Positions 1-9,771 of a stretch of 64,000 nt of DNA are shown piece after piece. The stretch's first letter is position 1. Each line of letters begins with the position of its first letter. The position numbers and the translations under genes are program-made. The notes under the pieces were generated by a model. The model made no database searches. It was not told the origin of the DNA and saw nothing but the letters and a program-made list of their open reading frames with translations. The stretch comes from Phycisphaerales bacterium (lineage in GTDB: Bacteria > Planctomycetota > Phycisphaerae > Phycisphaerales > UBA5793), in NCBI GenBank assembly GCA_020852515.1, contig JADZAS010000011.1, positions 186,001 to 250,000 on the forward strand. The letters run 5' to 3'.

Positions 1-31
1 CTGTCAAGAACAAAGCCGCCAGATTCTCGAT

Positions 32-1165
<1,134 letters not shown>

Positions 1166-1209
1166 CGACAATGATAAGAGCCTCGCGCGAACCGTCGCCC
1201 GACTTCATT

Positions 1210-1911
1210 TCAGGCGCGGCGGCGACGGCGGCCCACGATCGCGAGTGCTCCAAGACTCATCAGCGCAGCGCCGCCCGGCGCGGGGATGATCCGGAAATCG
1301 TCGTAGTAGCTCGTCGCGCCGGCGGAGAAGAGATTGACGTTTGCAATGGCCAGCGGGAACGACGGATCGAGCCGCACCGTGCCCGTCGAGAGGAACTGCC
1401 CGTCGTACCACGTCGTCTGCACGTCGTTGTCGAGATCAAAGTCGATGCGAATCCGGGCCCAGCGGTCGTAGGCAATGGGAATCGGCGTCTCGGGTCGGAA
1501 GTCGTCGAGCACCGTGCCGGTGGAATAGTCGAACTGCATCTCGATGGTCCACCGGAAGGGGCCGGGGAATTCGAACTCGTTGTGCACGATGAAGTAGGTG
1601 TCTTCGACGTGGTCCTCGCGGGCCATGTACATCCACGCGGAGAGCGTCCACTGACCGGAGGTGTAGTTGGGGATGAACGGGTGCACCGCATCGGTGCCCG
1701 GCCCGACGAGGATGGACCGGTTGCCGCTGCGGGCCCGGGCGCTGGTGGCGCGGCCGGCGACGGTCATCTCGTCAAAGAAGCCCGACCAGCCGCCGACGTG
1801 GTAGAGCAGCTGGCCGTCGCCGTACGACTCGAAGTCTTCGGCCCACTGAGCCGAGGCAGAGCCGGTCGCCATGGCCAGTGCCGCGACGCCTGCAAGTGCT
1901 GCTGCGTTCAT
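1210..1911 (-). CDS. PEP-CTERM-like secreted protein (paralogue 1)
   Basis: Secreted protein of about 233 aa, function unknown. The N-terminus (MNAAALAGVAALAMATGSASA) is a signal peptide with an ASA cleavage site. The C-terminus has the sorting pattern PAPGG, a short hydrophobic helix and then GRRRRRA, as in PEP-CTERM-type anchors handled by an exosortase. The core begins QWAEDFESYGDGQLL, which resembles the start of jelly-roll/LamG-like carbohydrate-binding folds, though this is only an inference. The ATG at 1911 follows GGGGAG and is chosen over an upstream extension that would run into the terminator of the next gene. It is a clear paralogue of the neighbour at 2075-2776. Confidence 0.85.
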   Translation of the reverse strand: MNAAALAGVAALAMATGSASAQWAEDFESYGDGQLLYHVGGWSGFFDEMTVAGRATSARARSGNRSILVGPGTDAVHPFIPNYTSGQWTLSAWMYMAREDHVEDTYFIVHNEFEFPGPFRWTIEMQFDYSTGTVLDDFRPETPIPIAYDRWARIRIDFDLDNDVQTTWYDGQFLSTGTVRLDPSFPLAIANVNLFSAGATSYYDDFRIIPAPGGAALMSLGALAIVGRRRRRA

Positions 1912-1998
1912 CTTCTGCTCCCCTCTCGCCTGGCGTTGAATGCAGTCGCCCGAGAAACGTACGGAGATTACCCGCTTCGCTCCACGCCGCCCGGGCAC

Positions 1999-2038
1999 AA
2001 AAAGACAGCCGCGCCGGGATCAGAGTCCCGGCGCGGCT
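1999..2038 (-). terminator. Rho-independent terminator after PEP-CTERM paralogue 2
   Basis: A perfect 13-bp inverted repeat (2007-2019 with 2026-2038, 6-nt loop TCAGAG). Read on the minus strand it is followed, three bases after the stem, by a run of five T (1999-2003). It lies 37 bases after the stop of the gene at 2075-2776, so the two paralogues are probably separate transcription units. Confidence 0.85.
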
Positions 2039-2074
2039 TGCGTTCAGGTCACGGAGCCTCGCTCCGGCTCAGGT

Positions 2075-2776
2075 TCACGCGCGGCGACGACGGCGGCCGG
2101 CAAAGCCGAGTCCGCCAAGGCCCAGCAGGGCGATCGTGCCCGGCGCCGGGATGATGTTGAAGTCGTCGTAGTAGGACGTCGCGCCCGTGGAGTAGAGGTC
2201 GATGTTGGCGATTTCGAGCGGATCGCCGTTGCTTCGCGTCATCGTCCCCGTCGAGAGCATCTGGCCGTCGTACCACGTCGTCTGCGTGTCGTTGTCGAGA
2301 TCGAAATCGATTCGGATCTCGGCCCAGCGGTCGTAGGCGATGGCAATGGGCGTCTCGGTGCGGAAGTCATCGAGAACCGTCTGCGTCGTGACGTCGAACT
2401 GCATTTCGATGGTCCAGACGTACGGCCCGCCGTGGTTGTACTGATTGTTGACGATGAAGAAGGTGTCGGCGGTGTGGTCGTTGCGATACATGAACATCCA
2501 CGCGCTGAGTGACCACTGGCCGGAGGTGAATTCGCCGGCGAAGGGGTGGATGGCGTCGGCGCTGGGGCCGGCGAGGATCGACCGGTTGCCGCTGCGCGCC
2601 TGCGCACTGGTGGCCGTGCCGGCGGCGCCCATCGTATTGTCCCAACCCGTCCAGCCGCCGACGTTGAAGAGCAGTTCACCGTCGCCGTAAGACTCGAAGT
2701 CATCCGACCACTGCGCCATGGCGCTGGCCGGAGCGATCGCCAGAGCGGCGATCCCTGCAAGAATGGCTTTGTTCAT
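2075..2776 (-). CDS. PEP-CTERM-like secreted protein (paralogue 2)
   Basis: A 233-aa exported protein, function unknown. It has a signal peptide (MNKAILAGIAALAIAPASAMA) and ends with PAPGTIALLGLGGLGFAGRR plus further arginines, the PEP-CTERM-like anchor with a basic stop-transfer. The mature part matches paralogue 1 almost throughout: DDFESYGDGELL near the start, ARSGNRSILAGP in the middle and RIDFDLDNDTQTTWYDGQ late. This fits a recent tandem duplication. The start is preceded by AAGGAG. The exosortase system expected to process such tails is not in the window. Confidence 0.87.
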   Translation of the reverse strand: MNKAILAGIAALAIAPASAMAQWSDDFESYGDGELLFNVGGWTGWDNTMGAAGTATSAQARSGNRSILAGPSADAIHPFAGEFTSGQWSLSAWMFMYRNDHTADTFFIVNNQYNHGGPYVWTIEMQFDVTTQTVLDDFRTETPIAIAYDRWAEIRIDFDLDNDTQTTWYDGQMLSTGTMTRSNGDPLEIANIDLYSTGATSYYDDFNIIPAPGTIALLGLGGLGFAGRRRRRA

Positions 2777-3145
2777 TTCCCCGATCTCCTTCTGCTTGAT
2801 TCCACGGTCCCGTCACATCAATGCATGGCTACAGGAGCGCAACGGGCGCTCCAGCACTCTACCCTTAGAAGACCTTCTTCTGCGGGCATCGATCTGCAAT
2901 TCGTGAGCCGGATCCCTCATCGCGCGGCGCGTGCGAATGCACTTTCCCGCGCTGGAGGCCCATTCGGCCCCCACCCACACCATGGAACAGTCTAAAGGAT
3001 TCCGCACGCTTCGCAAGGGGGAAGGGCGGATTTGTCACTTTTTTTCACAATTGGTTCGTCCGATAATGGCACAACACGACCGCCAGCCCCTTGCAGCCTG
3101 CACCGTCGCCCTTGGCACTCGTTGCGGGCGCTTCGTATTACCCGA
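2777..3145. other. Intergenic region, 369 bp, no gene seen
   Basis: No convincing coding frame. It should hold the promoter of the PEP-CTERM paralogue that starts at 2776 and the 3' end of the ispH transcript. A small hairpin (GGAGCGC-AACG-GGCGCTCC, near 2832-2851) and a T-rich stretch near 3036-3050 are visible. Neither forms a clear terminator or riboswitch. Confidence 0.6.
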
Positions 3146-4216
3146 TCAATTCCCGACTCTGGCCGGCGCGGAAATGGTGATGCGCACCGGCTCGACGGCC
3201 CCGCCTCGCTCGTTCAGCCAATCCACGATGCCGCTGCTGTGATCGAGCGTGATGGTGCGCCCGCTCGGATCGACGCCGCGCTCGCGCATCAGTTCCTTGA
3301 GGCTCTGGGGCAGGCCGAATTCGATGCGCTCGTCGTAGACGTCGTACTGCTGCACGATGGCGTCGTACCGGGCGATGAGTTCGGCGAGAATCTCACGCAC
3401 GAGATCTTCGGGCGCCGAGGCGCCGGAAGTGATGAGCACGGCTTCGACATTCTCAAACCACTCGGGGCGCAATTCCGACATGTCATCGAGCAGATGCGCC
3501 GGTGTTCCCGCCGCTTCGGCGATCTCGGTCAGGCGCACCGAGTTGGAACTGTTGCGACTGCCCACGACCAGCACGAGGTCGCACTCGGGAGCGATGCAGC
3601 GCACCGCCGTTTGACGATTGGTCGTCGCGTAGCAGATGTCGTCGCTGGGCGGAGACTTGATGTTGGGAAACGCATCTCGCAGTGCGCGAATGATCACTTC
3701 CGCATCATCCAGGCTCAGCGTCGTCTGCGTCAGGTAGACGAGCCGGTTCGGGTTGTGGATGCGAAGGTTCGGCACATCCTCGGGAGACTCGACGACCTGG
3801 ATGGCGTCGGGCGCTTCGCCGACGGTGCCCACGACCTCATCGTGGCCGCTGTGGCCGATGAGCAGGATCTGATAGCCGTCGCGCGCGTAGCGGATCGCCT
3901 CCATGTGCACCTTGGTCACGAGCGGGCAGGTGGCGTCAATGGCCGTCAGCCGCCGCTCCCGCGCGGCCCGCCGCACCTCCGGGCTGATGCCGTGGGCGGA
4001 GAAGACCACGATCGAATCGCTGGGCACCTGGTCAATGCTGTCCACGAACGTCACGCCGCGTTCTTCGAAGCGGCGAACGACGTGCTTGTTGTGCACAATC
4101 TCGTGGTAGACGTAGATCGGCTCATCCGGACACAGCGCCAGGATCTGGTCCACCACGTCCACGGCCATGTACACGCCCGCACAAAAACCCCGCGGATTGG
4201 CAAGAATTACCTTCAT
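3146..4216 (-). CDS. ispH: 4-hydroxy-3-methylbut-2-enyl diphosphate reductase IspH (LytB)
   Basis: Last enzyme of the MEP isoprenoid pathway. It reduces HMBPP to IPP and DMAPP with an Fe-S cluster in the cytoplasm. The three cluster cysteines are visible in NPRGFCAGV (N-terminus), ATCPLVTKVH and DICYATTNRQ. The conserved VVGSRNSSNS and ITSGASAPEDLV segments are also present. The length of about 356 aa is somewhat longer than the usual 310-320. The ATG at 4216 is preferred, with an in-frame TTG nine bases upstream. It lies back to back with hpnC, which consumes the farnesyl diphosphate that this pathway feeds, so a metabolic link is likely. Confidence 0.95.
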   Translation of the reverse strand: MKVILANPRGFCAGVYMAVDVVDQILALCPDEPIYVYHEIVHNKHVVRRFEERGVTFVDSIDQVPSDSIVVFSAHGISPEVRRAARERRLTAIDATCPLVTKVHMEAIRYARDGYQILLIGHSGHDEVVGTVGEAPDAIQVVESPEDVPNLRIHNPNRLVYLTQTTLSLDDAEVIIRALRDAFPNIKSPPSDDICYATTNRQTAVRCIAPECDLVLVVGSRNSSNSVRLTEIAEAAGTPAHLLDDMSELRPEWFENVEAVLITSGASAPEDLVREILAELIARYDAIVQQYDVYDERIEFGLPQSLKELMRERGVDPSGRTITLDHSSGIVDWLNERGGAVEPVRITISAPARVGN

Positions 4217-4300
4217 CGTGCTCAATCATACGGCGGTGGCGCGCAGCGAGCGAAAATCGCCCGGTGCGGCCGCACCTCAAGGCTCGCTAGACTTCTCCCC

Positions 4301-5236
4301 ATGACCGCCGCGACGCTCACTCCTGAACCCGCAGCGCAGGCCGAGGCCTCATTCCGCGCCTGCATGGAGCTCGCGCTGAGCCACTACGAGAACTTTTCGG
4401 TCATCAGTCGACTCCTGCCGCGCGAACACGAGCGCGACTTCGCGGCGGTCTACGCCTTCTGCCGCACCGCCGACGATGCGGCCGATGAACGGGCCAGCAA
4501 GGCCGATTCGCTGGCGGAACTGGCCGAGATGCACAGGCAGGTCGACCGCTGCGCCGCCGGCGGGGTCGTCGAGGGTCCATACTTCCCCGCGCTCGCGGTC
4601 GTCATGTCCAGCCACGGCGTCCCGGCCGAGCTGTTCCATCGCCTGCTCGACGCGTTCGAGCGCGACCAGCGCCAAACCCGCTATGAGACTTGGGAGGACC
4701 TGCTCACGTATTGCACGGGCAGCGCCGATCCCGTCGGGCGGATCGTGCTGCTCATTACCGGCCATGGGGATCGACCCCAGATCGACGAGATGTTCCGCCT
4801 GAGCGACTGCACATGCACCGCCCTGCAACTGACCAATTTCTGGCAGGATGTGGTTCGCGACCTGCTCGAACGCCATCGAATCTACATCCCGGCGGAGATG
4901 ATGCGCGAGCACGGCGTAAGCGAGGCCGCCCTGCAGCGGATGATCGAGCGGCGGCAGGCGGATGAGTCGTTCCGAAGTCTGGAGCGGACCCTGGCGGCCC
5001 GGACGCAGCCGCTGTTCGACGAGGGTAAGGGGCTCTGGCCCCATTTGCGGCCGCCGGTCCGGCCTGCCATTCAGTTGTTTACGGCAGGCGGTGAATCGAT
5101 CCTGCGCGCGATCCGGCGGCAGCGCTATGATGTCATCATGCGCCGGCCCACCCTCAGCCGGTTGGGCAAGGCGGCGCTCGCGGCGAGGGCGTGGATCGGG
5201 CTTCGGCTTGGTTTGGACGTGTTCAGAAATGGGTGA
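4301..5236 (+). CDS. hpnC: Squalene biosynthesis protein HpnC (hydroxysqualene synthase)
   Basis: Trans-isoprenyl diphosphate synthase fold of 311 aa. HpnC converts presqualene diphosphate, made by HpnD, into hydroxysqualene. The first aspartate-rich motif is RTADDAADE (about residues 56-63) and the second is FWQDVVRDLLERHRIYIP. Both are intact, so the enzyme is expected to be active. The ATG at 4301 starts the family-typical N-terminus; an open frame extending 1.2 kb upstream is only the antisense of ispH. The stop overlaps the first ATG of hpnD by one base (TGATG), which indicates translational coupling in an hpnCDE operon. Confidence 0.93.
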   Translation: MTAATLTPEPAAQAEASFRACMELALSHYENFSVISRLLPREHERDFAAVYAFCRTADDAADERASKADSLAELAEMHRQVDRCAAGGVVEGPYFPALAVVMSSHGVPAELFHRLLDAFERDQRQTRYETWEDLLTYCTGSADPVGRIVLLITGHGDRPQIDEMFRLSDCTCTALQLTNFWQDVVRDLLERHRIYIPAEMMREHGVSEAALQRMIERRQADESFRSLERTLAARTQPLFDEGKGLWPHLRPPVRPAIQLFTAGGESILRAIRRQRYDVIMRRPTLSRLGKAALAARAWIGLRLGLDVFRNG

Positions 5237-6219
5237 TGATGAGCCGATCCGCAGCCACCACCGTCACCGCCAACTCGCTCGCTGAGCCGCAGGATCCCGC
5301 CGCCCAGCAGACTGCGTCCCCGGCTCTGCGCGACGCCTACGAGCAGTGCCGCCGCATCACCCGCGCCAACGCCCGAAACTTCTATTTCGGCCTGCGACTG
5401 ACGCCCGAGCCCAAACGGTCGTCGCTCTACGCCATCTATGCATGGATGCGGCGGGCTGATGACCTCGTCGATGACAGCCTGGGCGATGAGGCCGCCCTGG
5501 CGGACTTCCGAGAACGGACCAGCCGCGTGTTCCGAGGCGCCTGGCGGCCGCATCGCGATGCCGAGCACGCCCTCGAAATCGGCGCCGATCATGCCATGTG
5601 GCACGCCTTCGCCGACACGGTCTCGCGATTCCGACTCCGCGAGACGGAGTTCCGCGAGATGATCGAGGGTCAACTCTCCGATCTGCACGGCGCCAAATAC
5701 CGGACACTGGACGACCTGGTGACCTACTGCCGCCACGTGGCCTCGACGGTCGGCCTTGTCTGCATCTCCGTCTGGGGCTTTGACGGCAGCGCGCGGGCCC
5801 GGCGGCTGGCCGAGTGGCGGGGCATTGCGTTTCAACTGACCAACATTCTGCGCGACTACGCCGAGGATTACGACGTCGGCCGCGTCTACCTGCCCGCCGA
5901 CGACTTTGCCCGCTTCAACCTCTCGCCTGAGGAGTTGCGGAACTGGTCCAACCCTGAGGCGTGTCTCGAGTTCATGCGCTTCCAGATCAAGCGGGCCGGG
6001 GAGTATTACGATCGCTCGGCCCCGCTGGCGGAAGTGGTGCATGAAGACGGGCAGGCGGCTCTGGCGGCGATGACGCGCATCTACCGCCGCCTGCTCGAGC
6101 TCATCGCCGTCACCCCCAGGCGGGCCGCCTCCGGGTCGGGCCGCATCCGCGTGGCTACGTCACGCAAGATCATGATCGGCCTCACAGCCGCGTGGACCAG
6201 GCGGCGGAGCGGCTCGTGA
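5236..6219 (+). CDS. hpnD: Presqualene diphosphate synthase HpnD
   Basis: Condenses two farnesyl diphosphates to presqualene diphosphate, the first step of the three-enzyme bacterial squalene route. The squalene/phytoene synthase fold shows both metal-binding motifs: MRRADDLVDDS near residue 75 and NILRDYAEDYDVGRVYLP in the C-terminal half. The start is one of two adjacent ATGs, and the one at 5236 overlaps the hpnC stop. A rather long proline/alanine-rich N-terminal extension precedes the fold. The 3' end overlaps the hpnE start (GTGA at 6216-6219). Confidence 0.93.
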   Translation: MMSRSAATTVTANSLAEPQDPAAQQTASPALRDAYEQCRRITRANARNFYFGLRLTPEPKRSSLYAIYAWMRRADDLVDDSLGDEAALADFRERTSRVFRGAWRPHRDAEHALEIGADHAMWHAFADTVSRFRLRETEFREMIEGQLSDLHGAKYRTLDDLVTYCRHVASTVGLVCISVWGFDGSARARRLAEWRGIAFQLTNILRDYAEDYDVGRVYLPADDFARFNLSPEELRNWSNPEACLEFMRFQIKRAGEYYDRSAPLAEVVHEDGQAALAAMTRIYRRLLELIAVTPRRAASGSGRIRVATSRKIMIGLTAAWTRRRSGS

Positions 6220-7577
6220 GCCACTCCGGCCGCGTCGCGGTCATCGGAGGCGGGGTAGCCGGGCTGGCCGCGGCGGTGCGACTCCACGAGGCCGGCTGCC
6301 ACGTCACGCTCATCGAAGCCAGGAACCGACTCGGCGGCCGGGCCACCAGTTTCACCGATCCCGCCACCGGCCAGCGCATCGACAACTGCCAGCACGTCGT
6401 GCTGGGCTGCTGCACGAATCTGCTCGACTTCTATGCGCGGCTGGGAGTGAATGACTGCATCCGCTGGCACGACCGGATGTACTTCGCCTCCGCTTCGGGC
6501 AGCGTTGACGTTCTCAAGCCTTCGGTGCTTCCGGCGCCACTGCACCTGGCGCTTTCGATGGCTGCCTTCCGCGCCTACAGCGCGAAGGAGAAGATCGCGC
6601 TCGCCTCGGCGATGCGCGCCGTTGCCGCGGCGGATCGCAGCGCGTTCGAGGGCATCACGTTCGGTGAGTGGCTCCGCCAGCGCGGGCAGAGCGAGCGCCT
6701 CATCGCCCGCTTCTGGGATGTCGTCGTCGTCAGCGCGTGCAACCTGCCGTGCGATCGGGTGTCAGCCGAGCCGGCGCTGCAGGTGTTTCAGCAGGGCTTT
6801 CTGGCGCATCGAGATGCATGGCGGCTGGGTCTGCCGGACTGCCCGCTCGTGAGCCTCTACGACCCGGCGCACCATTTCATCGATGACCTGCGCCTTTCAA
6901 GGCGCGTGCAGCGGATTGAGGGCGCCTCGCGCGTGGAGTTCGTGTGGCTCGATGACGGCTCGCGCGTCGAGGCGGATGCATACGTCCTGGCGCTGCCGTT
7001 TGAGCAGATTGCAGGCGTGGTGAGCAGCGACCTGGCCTCGGCGGATCCGCGGCTCGCGCAGCCCCGCGGCCTGGCGCACAGCCCGATTCTCGGCGTGCAC
7101 CTGCACTTCGAGCAGCCGGTCACCGATCTGCCTCACGTCGTGCTGCTCGATGCGCTGGTGCAGTGGGTGTTCTTCAAGGACTCAGGCCGCACGGCGCATG
7201 CGGTGATCAGCGCCGCCGACGCGTGGATGGCATTGAGCGTCGAGGAGATCGTGCGCCGGGTTCGCGAAGAGATGTCTGGGCATTTTCCCGCAGCCGGTCC
7301 GCAGAGCGCCAATGCGCTGCTGCGACAGCACGTGGTGAAGGAGAAGCGGGCGACGTTCTCCGCGACGCCGGGCTCGCAGGCGCAGCGGCCGGCGACGACG
7401 GGGCCCGCAGCGAACCTGCTGCTGGCGGGCGACTACTGCGCGACCGGCTGGCCGGCGACGATGGAGGGCGCCGCGCGCAGCGGCTACGCCGCGGCCGGCG
7501 CCATCCTCGGCCTGGACCTGTCCGTGCCGGACCTGCAGCCGTCGCTGCTGTATGGAATCGCGGCGTCACTGTGGTGA
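6216..7577 (+). CDS. hpnE: Hydroxysqualene dehydroxylase HpnE (FAD-dependent)
   Basis: Reduces hydroxysqualene to squalene and completes squalene formation for hopanoids or other triterpenes. It is about 453 aa and begins with a Rossmann FAD-binding motif, VAVIGGGVAGLAAAVRL, followed by the amine-oxidase/phytoene-desaturase signature EARNRLGGRATSF. The C-terminal FAD motif LLLAGDYCATGWPATMEGA is clear. The GTG at 6216 overlaps the hpnD stop (GTGA) and places the FAD motif at the N-terminus; another GTG at 6192 is possible. No squalene-hopene cyclase follows, so cyclisation must be encoded elsewhere. Confidence 0.92.
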   Translation: MSHSGRVAVIGGGVAGLAAAVRLHEAGCHVTLIEARNRLGGRATSFTDPATGQRIDNCQHVVLGCCTNLLDFYARLGVNDCIRWHDRMYFASASGSVDVLKPSVLPAPLHLALSMAAFRAYSAKEKIALASAMRAVAAADRSAFEGITFGEWLRQRGQSERLIARFWDVVVVSACNLPCDRVSAEPALQVFQQGFLAHRDAWRLGLPDCPLVSLYDPAHHFIDDLRLSRRVQRIEGASRVEFVWLDDGSRVEADAYVLALPFEQIAGVVSSDLASADPRLAQPRGLAHSPILGVHLHFEQPVTDLPHVVLLDALVQWVFFKDSGRTAHAVISAADAWMALSVEEIVRRVREEMSGHFPAAGPQSANALLRQHVVKEKRATFSATPGSQAQRPATTGPAANLLLAGDYCATGWPATMEGAARSGYAAAGAILGLDLSVPDLQPSLLYGIAASLW

Positions 7578-7584
7578 CGGAATG

Positions 7585-7612
7585 AAAAGCCCATGCAAGG
7601 CTTTGCATGGGC
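7585..7612 (-). terminator. Rho-independent terminator of the cytochrome b pair
   Basis: A perfect 10-bp stem (7589-7598 with 7603-7612) with a 4-nt loop, followed on the minus strand by TTTT. It lies 27 bases past the stop of the minus-strand gene at 7639 and 8 bases past the hpnE stop. It may stop both converging transcripts, but the T-run favours the minus-strand operon. Confidence 0.8.
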
Positions 7613-7638
7613 ATTGAGAAGCAGAGACTCCGCGCGCT

Positions 7639-8784
7639 TCAGAGATTGAAGTTGATCTCGGGCATGGCGATGATGTACTTGAGGTTCATCGTCCACCGGC
7701 CGACCATCTTGACCGGCACGAGCATCATGACCACGAAAAGCACCGCCATGAGGTAGTAGCGCGCAAAGCCCATCTGGTGCCGTAATCGGCCGAAGAAGCC
7801 GATTTTCGTCATGAGGTACGGCAGGGCGAAGAACCAGAACGCCGACAGCACCATGCCCGGCCATTCGCGCACGAGCATGCTCTCGGGCAATTTGCTGTCC
7901 ATGATGACGACGTACCAGATATCGCTGATATTGATGTTGGTCAGCGGATCGACGCGGTGCGGGTCCCACACCTGGAACGGGCCGAAGAAGTTCCAGTTCG
8001 GGCCGCGGAGGAACGTGCCAAAGACGATCAGCACGCACCAGAGGATGAGGTAGCCGAACATCCACGTCAGGATCGCGAACTTGCGCTCTTTGAACGTGTA
8101 GTAGCCGTTGCCCTTGGGGTTGGTGTCGATGTAGGGCATCGCGGCCAGGCCGAGAATGATCAGCCCCGGCAGCACCACGCCGGCCATCCACGGGTCGAAG
8201 TAGACGAGCAACTCCTGCAGGCCGAGGAAGTACCACGGCGCCTTGGACGGGTTCGGCGGACCGGCGGGATTGGCCGGCGACTCCAGCGGCGCCTTGAGCA
8301 GCACCGACCAGAGGACCAGCACCACCGTGCACAGCACCATCGCCAGCAGTTCGGTGTAGACCAGGTCGGGCCAGCAGAGCACCTTGTCTTCGCGGTCCTC
8401 TTCGATGAGCGGCTTGCCGATTTCCATGTTCTGGTCGTTGATCGCCGCCTGCCGCAGCCCGAGCCAGAGGAAGAAAAGCGTGAGGAAGATCATCATCGAG
8501 ATCGGCACGTTGTCGGGCTTCTGGAGGATCGACGCGTAACTCTCATCGAGCTGGATGAACCCGAAGTAGACGATTGTGAAGACGATCATCATCGGCCAGA
8601 AAATGATCGGCTTGGTCCACTTGCGGTAGCCGAAGAACGCCCCGAGCATGAGCAGCAGGAACAGCGGGAGGCTGAACTGCGGCACGCTCCAGCGGTTGAC
8701 AAAGTCCTTGAACTTGTCCAGTGCAGTCACCTGCTCAGCGCCGGCGGCGAGGAGGTACGTCGAGTTGGCAAGCAGCGTGTGCAT
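7639..8784 (-). CDS. Cytochrome b C-terminal (subunit IV-like) protein of a bc/b6f-type complex
   Basis: Membrane subunit of 381 aa forming part of the quinol oxidation site of a cytochrome bc-type complex. The subunit IV domain begins near residue 135 (WPDLVYTELLAMVL) and carries the Qo-site motif KAPWYFLGLQELLVYFDPW. About three extra transmembrane helices precede it (residues about 35-110), which ordinary subunit IV (about 160 aa) lacks. Two more helices lie near the C-terminus (VLSAFWFFALPYL and YYLMAVLFVVMMLV). It follows the b6-like gene on the same strand, so the two form a split cytochrome b. No Rieske or cytochrome c gene is adjacent. Confidence 0.85.
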   Translation of the reverse strand: MHTLLANSTYLLAAGAEQVTALDKFKDFVNRWSVPQFSLPLFLLLMLGAFFGYRKWTKPIIFWPMMIVFTIVYFGFIQLDESYASILQKPDNVPISMMIFLTLFFLWLGLRQAAINDQNMEIGKPLIEEDREDKVLCWPDLVYTELLAMVLCTVVLVLWSVLLKAPLESPANPAGPPNPSKAPWYFLGLQELLVYFDPWMAGVVLPGLIILGLAAMPYIDTNPKGNGYYTFKERKFAILTWMFGYLILWCVLIVFGTFLRGPNWNFFGPFQVWDPHRVDPLTNINISDIWYVVIMDSKLPESMLVREWPGMVLSAFWFFALPYLMTKIGFFGRLRHQMGFARYYLMAVLFVVMMLVPVKMVGRWTMNLKYIIAMPEINFNL

Positions 8785-8847
8785 GAACGATCGATTCCGT
8801 TAGTCGCGAAGTCTCTGATCCGCCGTCATCCCCAGCCGCCTCTCCCC

Positions 8848-9630
8848 TCACATCGGCCCGCTGATGCCGCCGTCCTTGCGGATGCGCCAGAAGTGCACGG
8901 CGATCAGCGTCGCGGCCGCAAGCGGGATCGCGATGCAGTGGAGCACGTAGAAGCGCAGCAGCGCCGCCTCGCCGACCGAATCGCCCGCGAGGAGCAGGAA
9001 CTTCGCATCGGAATACGGCGTGACGATTGGAATGCCGCCAGGCAACTGGAGCAATTCGCGCCCGGGCCCGTTCATGCCCGCAAAGGGCGTCGCCTCGGCC
9101 ATCTTGCTGCCCACGGTGATGGCCCAGATCGCCAGCTGGTCCCACGGCAGCAGGTAGCCGGTGAACGAGAGCAGCATCGTGAGCACGAGCAGAATGACGC
9201 CGACGACCCAGTTGAATTCGCGCGGCGGCTTGTACGAGCCGGTCAGGAACACGCGCATCATGTGCAGCCAGACGGCGATGATCATGGCGTGGGCGCCCCA
9301 GCGGTGGATTTCGCGCATCACGCCCAGCGTCAGGGCAGCTCTCATCTGGATGATGTCGCTGTAGGCGTATTCGACCACCGGGCGGTAATAGAACATCAGC
9401 AGCACGCCGCTGATGGTCTCGGCGATAAACAGAAAGAAAGTGAGGCCACCCATGCACCACGTAAAAGAGAGGCGGATGCCGCTCTTGCGCACGGCGACGG
9501 GGTGCAGGTGAAGGAAAACGTTCGACATGATCGCCATGACCCGCGTCCGGCGGTCGCGCGGGACGCCGTGGCGGAAGATCGAACTCCACACCTGGCTCTC
9601 GCGAATCGAGTTGATCACGCCCTGAAGCAT
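8848..9630 (-). CDS. Cytochrome b6-type N-terminal cytochrome b
   Basis: Four-helix dihaem cytochrome b of 260 aa. The first histidine pair is HRW...WLH, 14 residues apart. The second pair is LHCIA...VHF, 15 residues apart, as in cytochrome b6 rather than bc1. FTWCMGGLTFF aligns with the b6 segment whose cysteine carries the covalent haem ci, and the ending RKDGGISGPM matches the b6 ending. The ATG at 9630 follows AGAGGA and gives the short N-terminus. It is transcribed with the subunit IV-like gene downstream. The haem ci assignment is inference from alignment by eye. Confidence 0.88.
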   Translation of the reverse strand: MLQGVINSIRESQVWSSIFRHGVPRDRRTRVMAIMSNVFLHLHPVAVRKSGIRLSFTWCMGGLTFFLFIAETISGVLLMFYYRPVVEYAYSDIIQMRAALTLGVMREIHRWGAHAMIIAVWLHMMRVFLTGSYKPPREFNWVVGVILLVLTMLLSFTGYLLPWDQLAIWAITVGSKMAEATPFAGMNGPGRELLQLPGGIPIVTPYSDAKFLLLAGDSVGEAALLRFYVLHCIAIPLAAATLIAVHFWRIRKDGGISGPM

Positions 9631-9771
9631 CAAACATTCCTCTCGCGGCTGGTCGTTTTCGAATCGGCTCCAGCCACTCATACAGATTGAGCAACCCGTG
9701 TTAAGGGTCGAGCAAGGCTCGCAGTGGACGCCGGACCTTTGAGCCGCCGGCGCTGCCTGCTCGCCCGGCCA

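Noticed and set aside
3032-4300. Open frame extending 5' of hpnC by about 420 codons
   Set aside because: It is the antisense of ispH, shows no domain, and the family-typical HpnC N-terminus starts at the ATG at 4301.
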